A stretch of 64,000 bases of DNA from Polaromonas sp. CG_9.7 (GCF_015752205.1 NZ_JADOVG010000006.1:140608-204607), one strand, 5' to 3'; shown: positions 17,324 to 27,573, counted from the stretch's first letter. Numbers and translations are program-made. The notes: generated from the letters alone by a model not told the origin.

Positions 17324-18160
17324 TCAGCTGCGCTGCAAGCTGAGTCTTTGGGAGATGCTCCGCGCTGTTCCCAGTAGTGCGGGCAGCATGGTGTCCTGCA
17401 TGACCCTCGTGCTGGTCCGGTTGGCCTGGCCACTGATATTGAGCGCGGCCACCGTCTGGCCGTTTCGGTCGGTGATCGCTGCCGCCATCGACACCAGACC
17501 CTCTTCCAGTTCCTGATTGACCAGTGACCAGCCCTGCTTGCGAACCAGCGCGATTTTGGCGGCCAACTCGTCGAGGTCGGTCACCGTGTAGCGGGTACGG
17601 GCGCTGCGTTCCGACGCCTGCAGCACCCGCGTCATTTGATCCGGCGGTAAGGCCGACAGCAACATGCGGCCCATCGAGGTGCAGTAAGCCGGCAGCCGCG
17701 AACCGACGCCCAGGCCGATGCTCATGATCTTGTGGGTCGATACGCGCATGACATAAACAATGTCGGTGCCGTCCAGCACCGCTGCCGAACACGATTCCTT
17801 CACCTGGCCAGCCAGCGTTTCCATCAGCGGCTCGGCCAGGTTCCAGATCGGCAGCGACGACAGGTAAGCAAAGCCCAGGTCCAGCATGCGCGCTGTCAGG
17901 CGAAACAGCTTGCCGTCGCTTTCAACATACCCCAGCGTTTGCAGCGTCAGCAAGATGCGCCGTGCGCCGGCGCGCGTCAGGCCGGTTCGCCCCGCCACTT
18001 CGGACAGCGTTTGCCGGGGCGACTGCGCACTGAAGGAGCGGATCACCTCCAGGCCGCGTGCAAAAGACTGCACATAGCTGTCGCCGGGGGCGGGTGACGT
18101 GCGCTTTGTCGCAAACGAGACAACCGTGCTGGCAAAGGGTGGGGTTGTGGTGGTTGCCAT
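17324..18160 (-). CDS. IclR-family regulator of the pca genes (PcaR/PobR type)
   Basis: The 278-residue protein has an N-terminal winged helix-turn-helix (about residues 28-90: QSFARGLEVIRSFS, then LSEVAGRTGLTRAGARRILL) and a C-terminal effector domain with YCTSMGRMLLSALP and SMAAAITDRNGQTVAALNIS, typical of the PcaR/PcaU/PobR branch that responds to aromatic catabolites. It is divergent from pcaI, with 137 bp between the starts holding a palindromic candidate operator. I infer that it activates or represses pcaIJF in response to beta-ketoadipate or protocatechuate. Confidence 0.85.
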   Translation of the reverse strand: MATTTTPPFASTVVSFATKRTSPAPGDSYVQSFARGLEVIRSFSAQSPRQTLSEVAGRTGLTRAGARRILLTLQTLGYVESDGKLFRLTARMLDLGFAYLSSLPIWNLAEPLMETLAGQVKESCSAAVLDGTDIVYVMRVSTHKIMSIGLGVGSRLPAYCTSMGRMLLSALPPDQMTRVLQASERSARTRYTVTDLDELAAKIALVRKQGWSLVNQELEEGLVSMAAAITDRNGQTVAALNISGQANRTSTRVMQDTMLPALLGTARSISQRLSLQRS

Positions 18161-18191
18161 CGCGGTTTAAATCTCCTAGAATTCATTATAC

Positions 18192-18216
18192 GAACAATTG
18201 TTCTTATTGCGAACAA
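18192..18216. promoter_or_regulatory. Candidate IclR-type operator upstream of pcaI
   Basis: A perfect 12-bp palindrome, GAACAATTGTTC (18192-18203), is followed 7 bases later by a direct repeat of the half site (GAACAA, 18211-18216). It lies between the divergent regulator and pcaI genes. IclR-family PcaR/PobR operators are often an inverted repeat plus an extra half site, which fits. Confidence 0.5.
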
Positions 18217-18297
18217 ATTAAATCAAGGTTCGCTTTGTCGTTTCATGGCGTTTGCCATGACGTTGCCAAATATTCCTGAATTTTGGAGCCCCCCTCA

Positions 18298-19017
18298 ATG
18301 ATCAACAAGATTGCCCTGTCGGTGGCCGATGCCCTGGCCGATGTCAAAGACGGCTCGACAGTATTGATTGGCGGCTTCGGCACGGCCGGCAACCCGACCG
18401 AACTGATTGACGGCCTGATTGCGCAGGGCGCCAAAGACCTGACCGTTGTCAACAACAACGCCGGCAATGGCGAGGCCGGGCTGGCCGCCTTGCTCAAGGC
18501 CGGGCGCGTGCGCAAGATCATCTGCAGCTTTCCGCGCCAGGTCGACAGCCATGTGTTCGATGGCCTGTACCGCAGCGGCCGCATCGAGCTCGAACTGGTG
18601 GCGCAAGGCAATCTGGCCGAACGCATTCGTGCAGCGGGTGCCGGCATTGGCGCCTTTTTCTGCCCGACCGCCTACGGAACCGAATTGGCCAAGGGCAAGG
18701 AAACGCGCGAGATCAACGGCAAGCATTACGTGCTCGAATACCCGATTTATGGCGATGTGGCGCTGATCAAGGCCGAGCAGGGTGACCGCTGGGGCAACCT
18801 GACCTACCGCATGTCGGCGCGCAATTTCGGACCGGTCATGGCGATGGCGTCACGCTACACGGTGGCCACCGTGCATGAGACCGTCGAACTCGGCGCGCTC
18901 GACCCCGAAGCCATCGTGACGCCGGGCATTCATGTCAGGCATGTGGTGCGCATCGCGCGTGTCGCCACCCAGGCCGGCGGCATAAAAATAAGTGCCAAAT
19001 TGGCCTCTGGCGCATAA
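18298..19017 (+). CDS. pcaI: 3-oxoadipate CoA-transferase, subunit A
   Basis: Subunit A of the transferase moves CoA from succinyl-CoA to beta-ketoadipate, the second-last step of aromatic degradation through the beta-ketoadipate pathway. It has 239 residues. The CoA-binding loop GGFGTAGNPTELIDGL (about residues 24-39) and VNNNAGNGEAGLAALL are family features. The ATG at 18298 has GGAG 9 bases upstream. pcaJ follows after 9 bases. A succinyl-CoA:acetoacetate transferase (scoA) is the alternative, but the thiolase next door favours beta-ketoadipate. Confidence 0.92.
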   Translation: MINKIALSVADALADVKDGSTVLIGGFGTAGNPTELIDGLIAQGAKDLTVVNNNAGNGEAGLAALLKAGRVRKIICSFPRQVDSHVFDGLYRSGRIELELVAQGNLAERIRAAGAGIGAFFCPTAYGTELAKGKETREINGKHYVLEYPIYGDVALIKAEQGDRWGNLTYRMSARNFGPVMAMASRYTVATVHETVELGALDPEAIVTPGIHVRHVVRIARVATQAGGIKISAKLASGA

Positions 19018-19026
19018 GGAGAAAGC

Positions 19027-19680
19027 ATGAGTAGCTATCAAAAAAGAAGCAAAGACGAGTTGGCCAAACGCGTGGCGCTGGACATTCATGACGGCGCTTG
19101 TGTCAACCTTGGCATCGGCATGCCGACGCTGGTGGCCAACCACATTCCGGCCGGCCGCGAGGTCATCCTGCAGAGCGAAAACGGCATTCTCGGCATGGGG
19201 CCGGCGCCTGCTGCGGGCCATGAAGATTACGACCTCATCAACGCCAGCAAGCAGCCCGTCACGCTGCTGCCGGGCGGCGCTTATTTTCACCATGCCGACA
19301 GCTTCGCGATGATGCGCGGCGGCCACATTGACATCTGCGTGCTGGGCGCGTTTCAGGTGTCCAGCACAGGCGACCTGGCCAACTGGAGCACCGGCGAGCC
19401 GGGCGCGATTCCGGCTGTGGGCGGCGCGATGGACCTGGCCATCGGTGCCCGGCAAACCTGGGTCATGATGGATTTGCTGACCAAACAAGGCGAAAGCAAG
19501 GTGGTGGCGCAGTGCAGTTATCCGCTGACCGGCATCGGCTGCGTCAAGCGCATTTACACCGAACTGGCCACCTTGCAATGCACACCGCAGGGATTGCAAC
19601 TCATCGACAGGGTCGATGGGCTGGCGCATGCCGAACTTGAAAAGCTGGTGGGCCTGCCGATTCTGGCAATCGCCGCCTGA
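19027..19680 (+). CDS. pcaJ: 3-oxoadipate CoA-transferase, subunit B
   Basis: The 217-residue subunit B carries the catalytic glutamate, Glu51, in the motif QSENGILG, which forms the enzyme-CoA thioester. GIGMPTLVANHIP and PGGAYFHHADSFAMMRGGHI are also conserved. It begins MSSYQKRSKDELAKRVALDI and sits 9 bases after pcaI behind an AAGGAG ribosome binding site, so the two subunits are made from one transcript. Confidence 0.93.
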   Translation: MSSYQKRSKDELAKRVALDIHDGACVNLGIGMPTLVANHIPAGREVILQSENGILGMGPAPAAGHEDYDLINASKQPVTLLPGGAYFHHADSFAMMRGGHIDICVLGAFQVSSTGDLANWSTGEPGAIPAVGGAMDLAIGARQTWVMMDLLTKQGESKVVAQCSYPLTGIGCVKRIYTELATLQCTPQGLQLIDRVDGLAHAELEKLVGLPILAIAA

Positions 19681-19729
19681 GCTGACAACCCTTTTCACTG
19701 TACCGACCTTTCATCAGGAGACAAGCCAA

Positions 19730-20938
<1,209 letters not shown>

Positions 20939-20943
20939 ACACC

Positions 20944-21678
20944 ATGCGTGCAGCCACGGATGACGTCACGGTCGTCACCGGCGCCAGCTCGGGCATTGGC
21001 CGCGCCATTGCCGAAGCCCTGCTGGCCCAGGGCTGCACGGTGGTCAACCTTGACTACGTGATGCCGGACTGGAGTCATCCGCAACTGAAGTCCTACCAGG
21101 TCGACCTGACGCAAGAAGCGCCCACGCGCGAGCGCGCCGCCGAGATTGCTGCCCTTCACAACGTCACCGCGCTGGTCAACAATGCCGGTGCCACGCGACC
21201 CGGCACCATCGACTCGGCGACGACGGCCGCGCTCGACGACGTGGTCGGCTTGCACCTGCGTGCGCCCATGCTGCTGACGCAGGCCTTTTTGCCGAGCTTG
21301 CGCGCCTGCGGCCACGGCCGCATCGTCAACATGTCGTCGCGCGCTGCGCTCGGCAAAGGGGACCGCATCGTGTATTCGGCCACCAAGGCCGGGATGATCG
21401 GCATGACGCGCACGCTGGCGATGGAACTCGGCCGCGACGGCATCACCGTCAATGCCATCGGCCCGGGACCGATTGCCACCGAGCTGTTCCGCAAGAGCAA
21501 CCCCGAGGGTGCGCCGCAGACGCAGCGCATCCTGGACAGCATTGCCGTGGGCCGCATGGGCACGGCGGGCGACGTGGCGCGCGCGGCGATGTTCTTTTTG
21601 TCGCCCGACAACGGTTTTGTCACCGGGCAGGTGCTGTACGTCTGCGGCGGCACCACGCTGGGCACGGCGCCCCTCTGA
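20944..21678 (+). CDS. SDR-family oxidoreductase
   Basis: The 244-residue short-chain dehydrogenase has the NAD(P)-binding motif TGASSGIG (12-19), the NNAG motif (79-82), and the catalytic residues Ser131 and Y144-x-x-x-K148 (VYSATKAG). Its best general description is a FabG-like 3-oxoacyl reductase or an alcohol dehydrogenase. It starts 5 bases after pcaF, so it is in the pca operon, and it is followed by a Bug-type binding protein. It may process a hydroxylated acid that enters the pathway, but the substrate cannot be read from the sequence. Confidence 0.85.
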   Translation: MRAATDDVTVVTGASSGIGRAIAEALLAQGCTVVNLDYVMPDWSHPQLKSYQVDLTQEAPTRERAAEIAALHNVTALVNNAGATRPGTIDSATTAALDDVVGLHLRAPMLLTQAFLPSLRACGHGRIVNMSSRAALGKGDRIVYSATKAGMIGMTRTLAMELGRDGITVNAIGPGPIATELFRKSNPEGAPQTQRILDSIAVGRMGTAGDVARAAMFFLSPDNGFVTGQVLYVCGGTTLGTAPL

Positions 21679-21680
21679 TT

Positions 21681-21740
21681 TTGCTACTGAATTAATAGCT
21701 GAAAGCGTATATGCATCATGCGCAAATGGTCAATTTGACT
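21681..21740 (+). repeat. Dispersed short repeat, copy 2
   Basis: The copy begins TTGCTACTGAATTAATAGCT and continues with GCGTATATGCATCATGCGCA and CAATTTGAC. It lies in the gap between the SDR gene and the Bug protein gene and shares the GCTA...TAGCTG...TGCGCAA...TTTGA framework with the other copies. Confidence 0.75.
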
Positions 21741-21819
21741 AAAAATTTGTTTATTGGCCTGAGCCAATGCGTTCCAGCCACCAACTTTCCACCAATCCCA
21801 TTTATCGAGGACTATTTCA

Positions 21820-22839
21820 ATGTCGCATTTATCTGATTTCACCCAATCTTCACGCCGTCAGTTCAGCCTTGGCGCGCTGGCGTCTGCGGCTTTGCTGGGC
21901 GCCGGCCTGCTGGCTGCTGTGCCCGCAGCGGCGCAGGCGGCCTACCCGAACAAGACCGTCACCATCATCGTGCCGTTTGCGGCCGGTGGCACCACCGACA
22001 TCCTGGCGCGCATCGTCGCCCAGGGCTTGACGGCCGAACTCGGCCAGACCGTCATCGTTGACAACCGCGCCGGCGCGGGCGGCAACATCGGCGCCCAGGC
22101 GGCGTCCCGGGCGGCAGCGGACGGCTACACGCTGTTCATGGGAACGGTCGGCACGCATGCCATCAATGCGGCGCTGTACAAAAAGATGCCCTTCGATCCG
22201 GTCAAGGACTTTGCGCCCCTGACCCGCGTGGCCAATGTGCCCAACCTGCTGGTCGCCAACCCGAAGCAGCCCTTCAAGACCGTCAAGGAACTGATTGCCT
22301 ATGCCAAGGCGAATCCAGGCCAGGTGAACTTTGCATCGGCGGGCAACGGCAGTTCCATCCACCTGTCGGGCGAGTTGTTCAAGTCAATGACCAACGTCGA
22401 CATGCAGCACGTTCCCTACAAGGGCAGCGCGCCGGCCGTGACCGATTTGCTGGGCAACCAGGTCGGCATCATGTTTGACAACATGCCCTCGGCGATCCAG
22501 CATGTGCGTTCGGGCAAGCTGCGCGCCATTGCCGTCACCACGGCCAAGCGTTCGCCGGAATTGCCTGACGTGCCGACCATCGCCGAAGCCGGCGTGCCCG
22601 GCTATGAAGCAACGTCGTGGTTCGGCATGTTTGTGCCGGCTGCCACGCCGCCCGCCGTCATCACCACGCTCAACGCGGCCATCGTCAAGGTGCTGGCCAA
22701 GCCGGACGTCAAAAAGCAGATCAATGACCAGGGCGCCGAGGTCCACACCGAAACGCCGGCGCAGTTTGCCGACTTTATCCAGAAGGAGTCGCTCAAGTGG
22801 AGCAAGGTGGTGAAGGATTCAGGCGCCAGCATGGACTGA
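21820..22839 (+). CDS. Bug/TctC-family solute-binding protein
   Basis: The 339-residue periplasmic protein is of the Bug family (tripartite tricarboxylate-type transport), which is very expanded in Burkholderiales and binds carboxylates. It has YPNKTVTIIVPFAAGGTTD, ANPGQVNFASAGNGSSIHLS and YEATSWFGMFVPA. The signal peptide contains a twin-arginine pattern (S11-R12-R13-Q-F-S), so export may be by Tat. No tctA or tctB membrane partners are present nearby. It lies 141 bp after the SDR gene, separated by a repeat copy. The ligand is probably an acid related to the neighbouring pca pathway. Confidence 0.9.
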   Translation: MSHLSDFTQSSRRQFSLGALASAALLGAGLLAAVPAAAQAAYPNKTVTIIVPFAAGGTTDILARIVAQGLTAELGQTVIVDNRAGAGGNIGAQAASRAAADGYTLFMGTVGTHAINAALYKKMPFDPVKDFAPLTRVANVPNLLVANPKQPFKTVKELIAYAKANPGQVNFASAGNGSSIHLSGELFKSMTNVDMQHVPYKGSAPAVTDLLGNQVGIMFDNMPSAIQHVRSGKLRAIAVTTAKRSPELPDVPTIAEAGVPGYEATSWFGMFVPAATPPAVITTLNAAIVKVLAKPDVKKQINDQGAEVHTETPAQFADFIQKESLKWSKVVKDSGASMD

Positions 22840-22919
22840 ACGGTGGTTGCAGCGCTCGTGCCGCTTGGGCCCGGTGCGCTGCTTGACCGCAGCCTGGATG
22901 CCACCGGAACCGCATCGCT

Positions 22920-23561
22920 TCAGACCTGCCAGGCGGGCAGTTCCCAGTTGCGCCAAAGTGCCACTAGGCGCAGCCCGGCGGTCACGGCGACGCAGGCCAC
23001 CAGCGCCAGCCAGCCGGGCGCGTCGAGCATCTCCAGGCCCACATAGGCCCAGCCGCCGGCAAAGGCGCAGACGGCATACGGCCGGTGGTCCCTGAATGCG
23101 GTGGGCACTTCATTGCAGACCATGTCGCGCAGCACGCCACCGAACACGCCGGTGGTCAGACCCATCAGCACCGCCACCAGCATCGGCATTTGCGCATCCA
23201 GCGCCAGATGAACGCCAGTTGCCGTGAACAGGCCCAGCCCCAGCGCGTCAGGCCACTGGATGGACTTTTCAGTCACTTCAAAATGGTGCTGGCGCAAGAA
23301 CAGCATCGCCAGCACGCACAGCGCCATCACGCCCCACAGCAGTTCGACATGCAGGACCCAGAAAAACGGCCGCTGGTCGAGCAGCAGGTCGCGCAGTGTG
23401 CCGCCGCCAAAGGCCGCCAGAAAGGCGACCACGCACACGCCGACGGCATCGAGCTTTTTGCGCGCCGCTTCCAGCAGGCCCGACACGGCAAAAGCGGCCG
23501 TGCCCGCCAGTTCGACCAGCAGGCGCAGCGTTTCTCCCCAGGATTGAATGTCCACCAGCAT
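22920..23561 (-). CDS. TRIC-type cation channel family protein (UPF0126/YadS)
   Basis: The 213-residue membrane protein has about seven helices in two repeats, each with the glycine-rich motif of the family: AAFGGGTLRDLLLDQRPFFW and GVFGGVLRDMVCNEVPT. This is the UPF0126 or YadS family, related to eukaryotic TRIC trimeric cation channels. The start used is the ATG at 23559-23561 (MLVDIQSWGETLRLLVELAG). Longer in-frame starts would run into the promoter region shared with the divergent exporter gene. Confidence 0.88.
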   Translation of the reverse strand: MLVDIQSWGETLRLLVELAGTAAFAVSGLLEAARKKLDAVGVCVVAFLAAFGGGTLRDLLLDQRPFFWVLHVELLWGVMALCVLAMLFLRQHHFEVTEKSIQWPDALGLGLFTATGVHLALDAQMPMLVAVLMGLTTGVFGGVLRDMVCNEVPTAFRDHRPYAVCAFAGGWAYVGLEMLDAPGWLALVACVAVTAGLRLVALWRNWELPAWQV

Positions 23562-23671
23562 GCGGCCATTGTCGTGCGTCCAGCACTTGCCATGCGGCAG
23601 GTAATATGGAAGATTTTTGTTCTTGCCATCCCCGCCTTGCCACACGATGCGGGCCAGAAAGACCTGCCGCC

Positions 23672-24427
23672 GTGGACTTCCCGCTGATCACCGACCCCTT
23701 CTTTTACGCCGTTGCCGTGCCGGCCGTGCTGCTGCTGGGCATCAGCAAAAGCGGCTTTGGCGCCGGCTTTGGTTCGCTGGCGGTGCCCATGATGGCGCTG
23801 GCCATCACCGTGCCGCAGGCCGCGGCGATCCTGATGCCGCTGCTGCTGCTCATGGACCTGCTCGGCATCGCCGCTTTCCGCAAGGATTTTGATTTCCAGC
23901 TCCTGAAGTTTCTGGTGCCTTTTGGGCTGGCGGGAACGGTGGTGGGCGCACTGCTGTTCCGGGTGCTTGATGCCCAGACGGTCGCGGCCCTCGTGGGCGC
24001 TTTCACGCTGCTGTTCCTGGCGCAGCGCCTGCTGTTTCCGCCCCGGCCTGACAGTGCGCCGCCGCCAAAATGGCTGGGCGCGCTGCTGACCATCACCTCG
24101 GGATTCACCAGTTTTGTCGCCCATGCCGGCGGCCCGCCGATCAGCGCCTATGTCATTCCACTGCGCCTGAGCCCGGTCAAGTTCACCGCCACCATGGCGT
24201 TTTTCTTCTTTGTCATCAACCTGTCCAAGTGGATTCCCTACGCCTGGCTGGGCTTGCTCGACTGGCGCAACATGGCGACCTCGCTGGTGCTGCTGCCGCT
24301 GGCGCCTGTTGGCGTGTGGGTCGGCGTGCGCATGGCCCGAACCATCAGCCCGCTGTGGTTTTACCGGATTTTGTATGGCGGCATGTTTTTGACGGGGGTC
24401 AAGCTGCTGTGGGACGGATTTCATTAG
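23672..24427 (+). CDS. TauE/SafE-family sulfite exporter-like membrane protein
   Basis: The 251-residue protein has about 7-8 membrane helices. GISKSGFGAGFGSLAVPMMA near the N-terminus and TSGFTSFVAHAGGPPISAYV in the second half are the two repeated signatures of TauE/SafE (PF01925) transporters, which export sulfite, sulfoacetate or related organic anions. A GTG at 23672 is the best start, since no ATG is available before the first helix. It is divergent from the TRIC-like gene. The substrate is unknown. Confidence 0.87.
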   Translation: MDFPLITDPFFYAVAVPAVLLLGISKSGFGAGFGSLAVPMMALAITVPQAAAILMPLLLLMDLLGIAAFRKDFDFQLLKFLVPFGLAGTVVGALLFRVLDAQTVAALVGAFTLLFLAQRLLFPPRPDSAPPPKWLGALLTITSGFTSFVAHAGGPPISAYVIPLRLSPVKFTATMAFFFFVINLSKWIPYAWLGLLDWRNMATSLVLLPLAPVGVWVGVRMARTISPLWFYRILYGGMFLTGVKLLWDGFH

Positions 24428-24482
24428 GCGCCGCTGATTTATCAGGGCAGCAAGCGGGAAACGGCAGAAAACCCGCTGGTTT

Positions 24483-25427
24483 TCAGGCGGACGGGTCGGC
24501 CATGCAGCGGGCAGCGGCCAGGTCCCAGCCGCCCCAGCCGCAGCTTTTGAAAAACACCGGGCCGCTGGCCAGCCGGCCGGCCTGACGCGTCCAGGCTGGG
24601 GTATTGCTCACCACGTCGGCCAGTGTCGGCAGGGCGGTCACGTCGATGCCTGCCTGCAGCAGGTCGCCGGCTTCATGGTCGGCGTCGCGGGTATCGACCA
24701 CCAGCGTGCCTTGTGTGGCCAGACGGCGGCAAATTTCGGCATCCCACTCAACCATCGCAGGCGTGAAGGCGCCCACGGCTGCAACAAACGCATCCGGCCG
24801 CGGCATGGCGCGCAAGACGACCTGCTGGGCCGGCGTGGTGCTGACGACCAGCGGGCAGTCGGCCATGGCGGCATCGGCGTCATCGACCCGCCGGGCGCGC
24901 AGGCCCAGTGTCCGGGCGTGTTGCACCAGCGCATCCGCACTGGCCGGGTTGCGCGAAGCCACCCACACTTCCTGCAGGCCCAGGCCGGCTTGAAAGGCCT
25001 CCAGGTGAGAGCGCCCCTGCACGCCCGCCCCGACGATCAGCAAAGGACCGTCGGGGCGCCTGGCCAGCTTTTGCGCGGCCAGCAGCGACACGGCCGCCGT
25101 GCGGCGCGCGGTCACGGTCGGGCCATCCAGAATCGCCATCCGTCTGCCGGTCACCACGTCGAACACCACGATGTCGCCCTGGATGCTGGGCAAGCCGCGG
25201 CTGGCGTTGCCCGGCGTGAAGGTGATGAGCTTGGTGATGGCAACGCGGGCGTCGGTTGCCGGCATGACGAACAGGCTGCCACCACCCGGCAATGGCTGCA
25301 CGATGCGCGCCGGAACGACCACAGCCGGGTCGCGCAGCACGGCTTCAATCTGCCGCGCCAACGCCGGGTAGGGCAAGGCAAGGGCGGTTTCGGCAGCGCT
25401 CAGAACAGTCGGGGTCGGGTGGGTCAT
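24483..25427 (-). CDS. Ornithine cyclodeaminase/mu-crystallin family reductase
   Basis: The 314-residue protein has the Rossmann motif LIVGAGVQGRSHLEAFQAGL (about residues 128-147), ITKLITFTPGNASRGLPSIQ and DGPTVTARRTAAVSLLAA, typical of this family. Members include ornithine cyclodeaminase and delta1-pyrroline-2-carboxylate or delta1-piperideine-2-carboxylate reductases. The short length and lack of clear ornithine-specific residues make an imine reductase for proline, hydroxyproline or lysine breakdown more likely. It is transcribed toward the TauE gene and appears to be alone. Confidence 0.82.
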   Translation of the reverse strand: MTHPTPTVLSAAETALALPYPALARQIEAVLRDPAVVVPARIVQPLPGGGSLFVMPATDARVAITKLITFTPGNASRGLPSIQGDIVVFDVVTGRRMAILDGPTVTARRTAAVSLLAAQKLARRPDGPLLIVGAGVQGRSHLEAFQAGLGLQEVWVASRNPASADALVQHARTLGLRARRVDDADAAMADCPLVVSTTPAQQVVLRAMPRPDAFVAAVGAFTPAMVEWDAEICRRLATQGTLVVDTRDADHEAGDLLQAGIDVTALPTLADVVSNTPAWTRQAGRLASGPVFFKSCGWGGWDLAAARCMADPSA

Positions 25428-25479
25428 GGGCGAATCCTTGGAGTTTTACAGGGCAGGCAGCGGCTACGTTGTGAAATTA

Positions 25480-25538
25480 TGCTATTTAAATAATAGCTGA
25501 TTACGTCCACCAGTATTGCGCAAGAAGCCTATTTGATT
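25480..25538 (+). repeat. Dispersed short repeat, copy 3 (forms the end of the Kef gene)
   Basis: The copy begins GCTATTTAAATAATAGCTGA, then CCACCAGTATTGCGCAAG and GCCTATTTGAT. Its right end overlaps the last codons and stop of the Kef-type antiporter gene on the minus strand, so the final I-V-I-K and TAG are repeat sequence. Confidence 0.75.
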
Positions 25539-27367
25539 ACTATTTCAGCCCGCGCATCCTGCGCCTGCCGCACCAGTTGCTCGCGCTCCAGCTTCATCTG
25601 CGCTTCGAGCTGCATGCGCCCCTGTTTGGCCACGGCGATGAACTGCTCGCGGTCGTTGCGGTGCGGGTACATCTGCTCGAACAGCGCCAGGTTGTGCTGG
25701 CGAAAGCGTTCGGCGGCCTGCTGTGCGGCAGGGGCTGGCTGGCCCAGCAGTTCGAGCACGGTGCGGGCGCTGCGCAGGCTGGAGTCGAACAGTTCGCGCT
25801 CGACGCGCATCACGCCCCGGTCGCGCAACGCGTTCCAGTGCGGCACGTCCCGGGCGCGGGCGACGATTTGCAACTGCGGAAAATGCGCATGGACGATATC
25901 GACGATTTTCAGCGACTGCTCCACGTTGTCCACCGACAGCACCAGGATTTTGGCCTGCGCCGCGCCCGCCGTGCGCAGCAGGTCCAGCCGCGTGGCGTCA
26001 CCGTAGAACACGCGGTAGCCAAAGGTGCGAATGGTCTCGATCATGTCGGCATCATGGTCCAGCACCGTCGCCGAAATGCCCTGCGCCAGCAGCATGCGGC
26101 CGACGATCTGGCCGTAGCGGCCAAAGCCGGCAATGATGACCGGCGCTTCCTGCGGCTCGGAGATTTCTTCAAGCGTTGGTTTCTTGCCCTTGGCATAGCG
26201 CGGCAGCAGCAGCTTGTCGATGGCCACCAGCAGCAGTGGACTGATGAGCATCGACAGCGCCACGGCGCCAATCAGCAGCGAGGCAGTTTCCGAAGAAAAC
26301 ACCCGGGCGCCGGCCGCCGCCTGGAACACCACGAAGGCAAATTCGCCGCCCTGCGCCAGCAGCAGCGCAAACACCGGCCGCTCCTGCCAAGGCAGCTTCA
26401 TCGCCGTCGCCAGAGCGTAGATGGCGAGCAGTTTCAGGCCCAGAAAGCCGGCCAGGATGGCGAGCATCTGGCCCGGAAATTTCCACAGCACGCCAAAGTC
26501 GATGCTCATGCCGACGGCGATGAAAAACAGGCCCAGCAGCAAGGCCTTGAATGGCTCGATGTCGGTTTGCAACTCGCGCCGGTATTCACTTTCCGCCAGC
26601 AGCACACCGGCCAGAAAAGCCCCCAGCGCCATTGAAAGCCCGACCAGTTGCATAAGGGCGGCAATGCCGACCACCAGCAGCAGCGACGCAGCGGTGAAGA
26701 TTTCGGGTGTGCCGCTGTTGGCGATCCAGCGCAGCACCGGGCGCAGCAGCAACCGGCCGCCGAGGATGATACCGGCAATGACCGCTATGATTTTCAGAGC
26801 TTCAAGCGCCCGGTGCGGTTGCGCCAGCGCCTCATTTGACCCCTCAATCGTCGCCAGCAGCGGCATCAGCGCCAAAATCGGGATGGCCGCCACGTCCTGG
26901 AACAGCAGGATCGAAAACCCAGCTTGCCCGCTGGAGGTGCGCATCAGGTTGCGTTCATGGATCGATTGCAAAGCAATGGCCGTGGATGACAGCGCCAGCC
27001 CCAGGCCGGCCACCAGCGCGGTCTGCCAGGCAATGCCAAACGCCATCGCCGTGCCGGTCAGCAGCGCCGCGCAGCTCAGCATCTGGGCGCTGCCCCAGCC
27101 AAAGATGGGGCGGCGCAGGCTCCACAGCCGCTTGGGCTCCAGCTCCATGCCGATCAGGAAAAGCATCAACACCACGCCGAATTCGGCAAAATGAAGGATG
27201 TCCTGCACATTGGTGACCAGCCCGAGTCCCCACGGCCCGATGGCGATGCCGGCCGCCAGGTAGCCGATGATCGAGCCCAGGCCAAACTTCTTGGCCAGCG
27301 GCACGGCGACCACGGCGGCGGACAGGTAGATGAAGCTGTTGATCAGCCAGTCGGGTGCGTGGTTCAT
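25529..27367 (-). CDS. Kef-type monovalent cation:proton antiporter (CPA2 family)
   Basis: The 612-residue protein has an N-terminal Na+/H+-exchanger domain of about 12 helices (residues 1-380) followed by a cytosolic RCK/TrkA-N domain (VIIAGFGRYGQIVGRMLLAQ near 410) that binds nucleotide. KefB and KefC proteins release K+ during electrophile stress under glutathione control; the length lies between E. coli KefB and KefC. No KefF/KefG-type ancillary gene is next to it. The last codons (EIVIK) come from a dispersed repeat. The start ATG is at 27365-27367. Confidence 0.9.
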   Translation of the reverse strand: MNHAPDWLINSFIYLSAAVVAVPLAKKFGLGSIIGYLAAGIAIGPWGLGLVTNVQDILHFAEFGVVLMLFLIGMELEPKRLWSLRRPIFGWGSAQMLSCAALLTGTAMAFGIAWQTALVAGLGLALSSTAIALQSIHERNLMRTSSGQAGFSILLFQDVAAIPILALMPLLATIEGSNEALAQPHRALEALKIIAVIAGIILGGRLLLRPVLRWIANSGTPEIFTAASLLLVVGIAALMQLVGLSMALGAFLAGVLLAESEYRRELQTDIEPFKALLLGLFFIAVGMSIDFGVLWKFPGQMLAILAGFLGLKLLAIYALATAMKLPWQERPVFALLLAQGGEFAFVVFQAAAGARVFSSETASLLIGAVALSMLISPLLLVAIDKLLLPRYAKGKKPTLEEISEPQEAPVIIAGFGRYGQIVGRMLLAQGISATVLDHDADMIETIRTFGYRVFYGDATRLDLLRTAGAAQAKILVLSVDNVEQSLKIVDIVHAHFPQLQIVARARDVPHWNALRDRGVMRVERELFDSSLRSARTVLELLGQPAPAAQQAAERFRQHNLALFEQMYPHRNDREQFIAVAKQGRMQLEAQMKLEREQLVRQAQDARAEIVIK

Positions 27368-27573
27368 TCAGGTCTCACAACTGCAGTGGTGCGGGCCAGT
27401 CGCCAGAGCGGGAAATTCTTTCATGAATGGCATGCATCCGGCAACGATAGCGGAAAAGTCGGGCGCCGCTTGCGTCGGAGAAGATTTTTGTCGGCGGTGT
27501 TTTTGCAACCGGACTGTCACCCAACCGACACCCGGCCAGCTTGCTGTGCCAGCCATCCGGCTACAGTGGCTTG

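Noticed and set aside
19027..19050. Repeat-like word TAGCTATCAAAAA at the start of pcaJ
   Set aside because: The codons encode SSYQKR, the normal start of PcaJ. No other part of the repeat follows.
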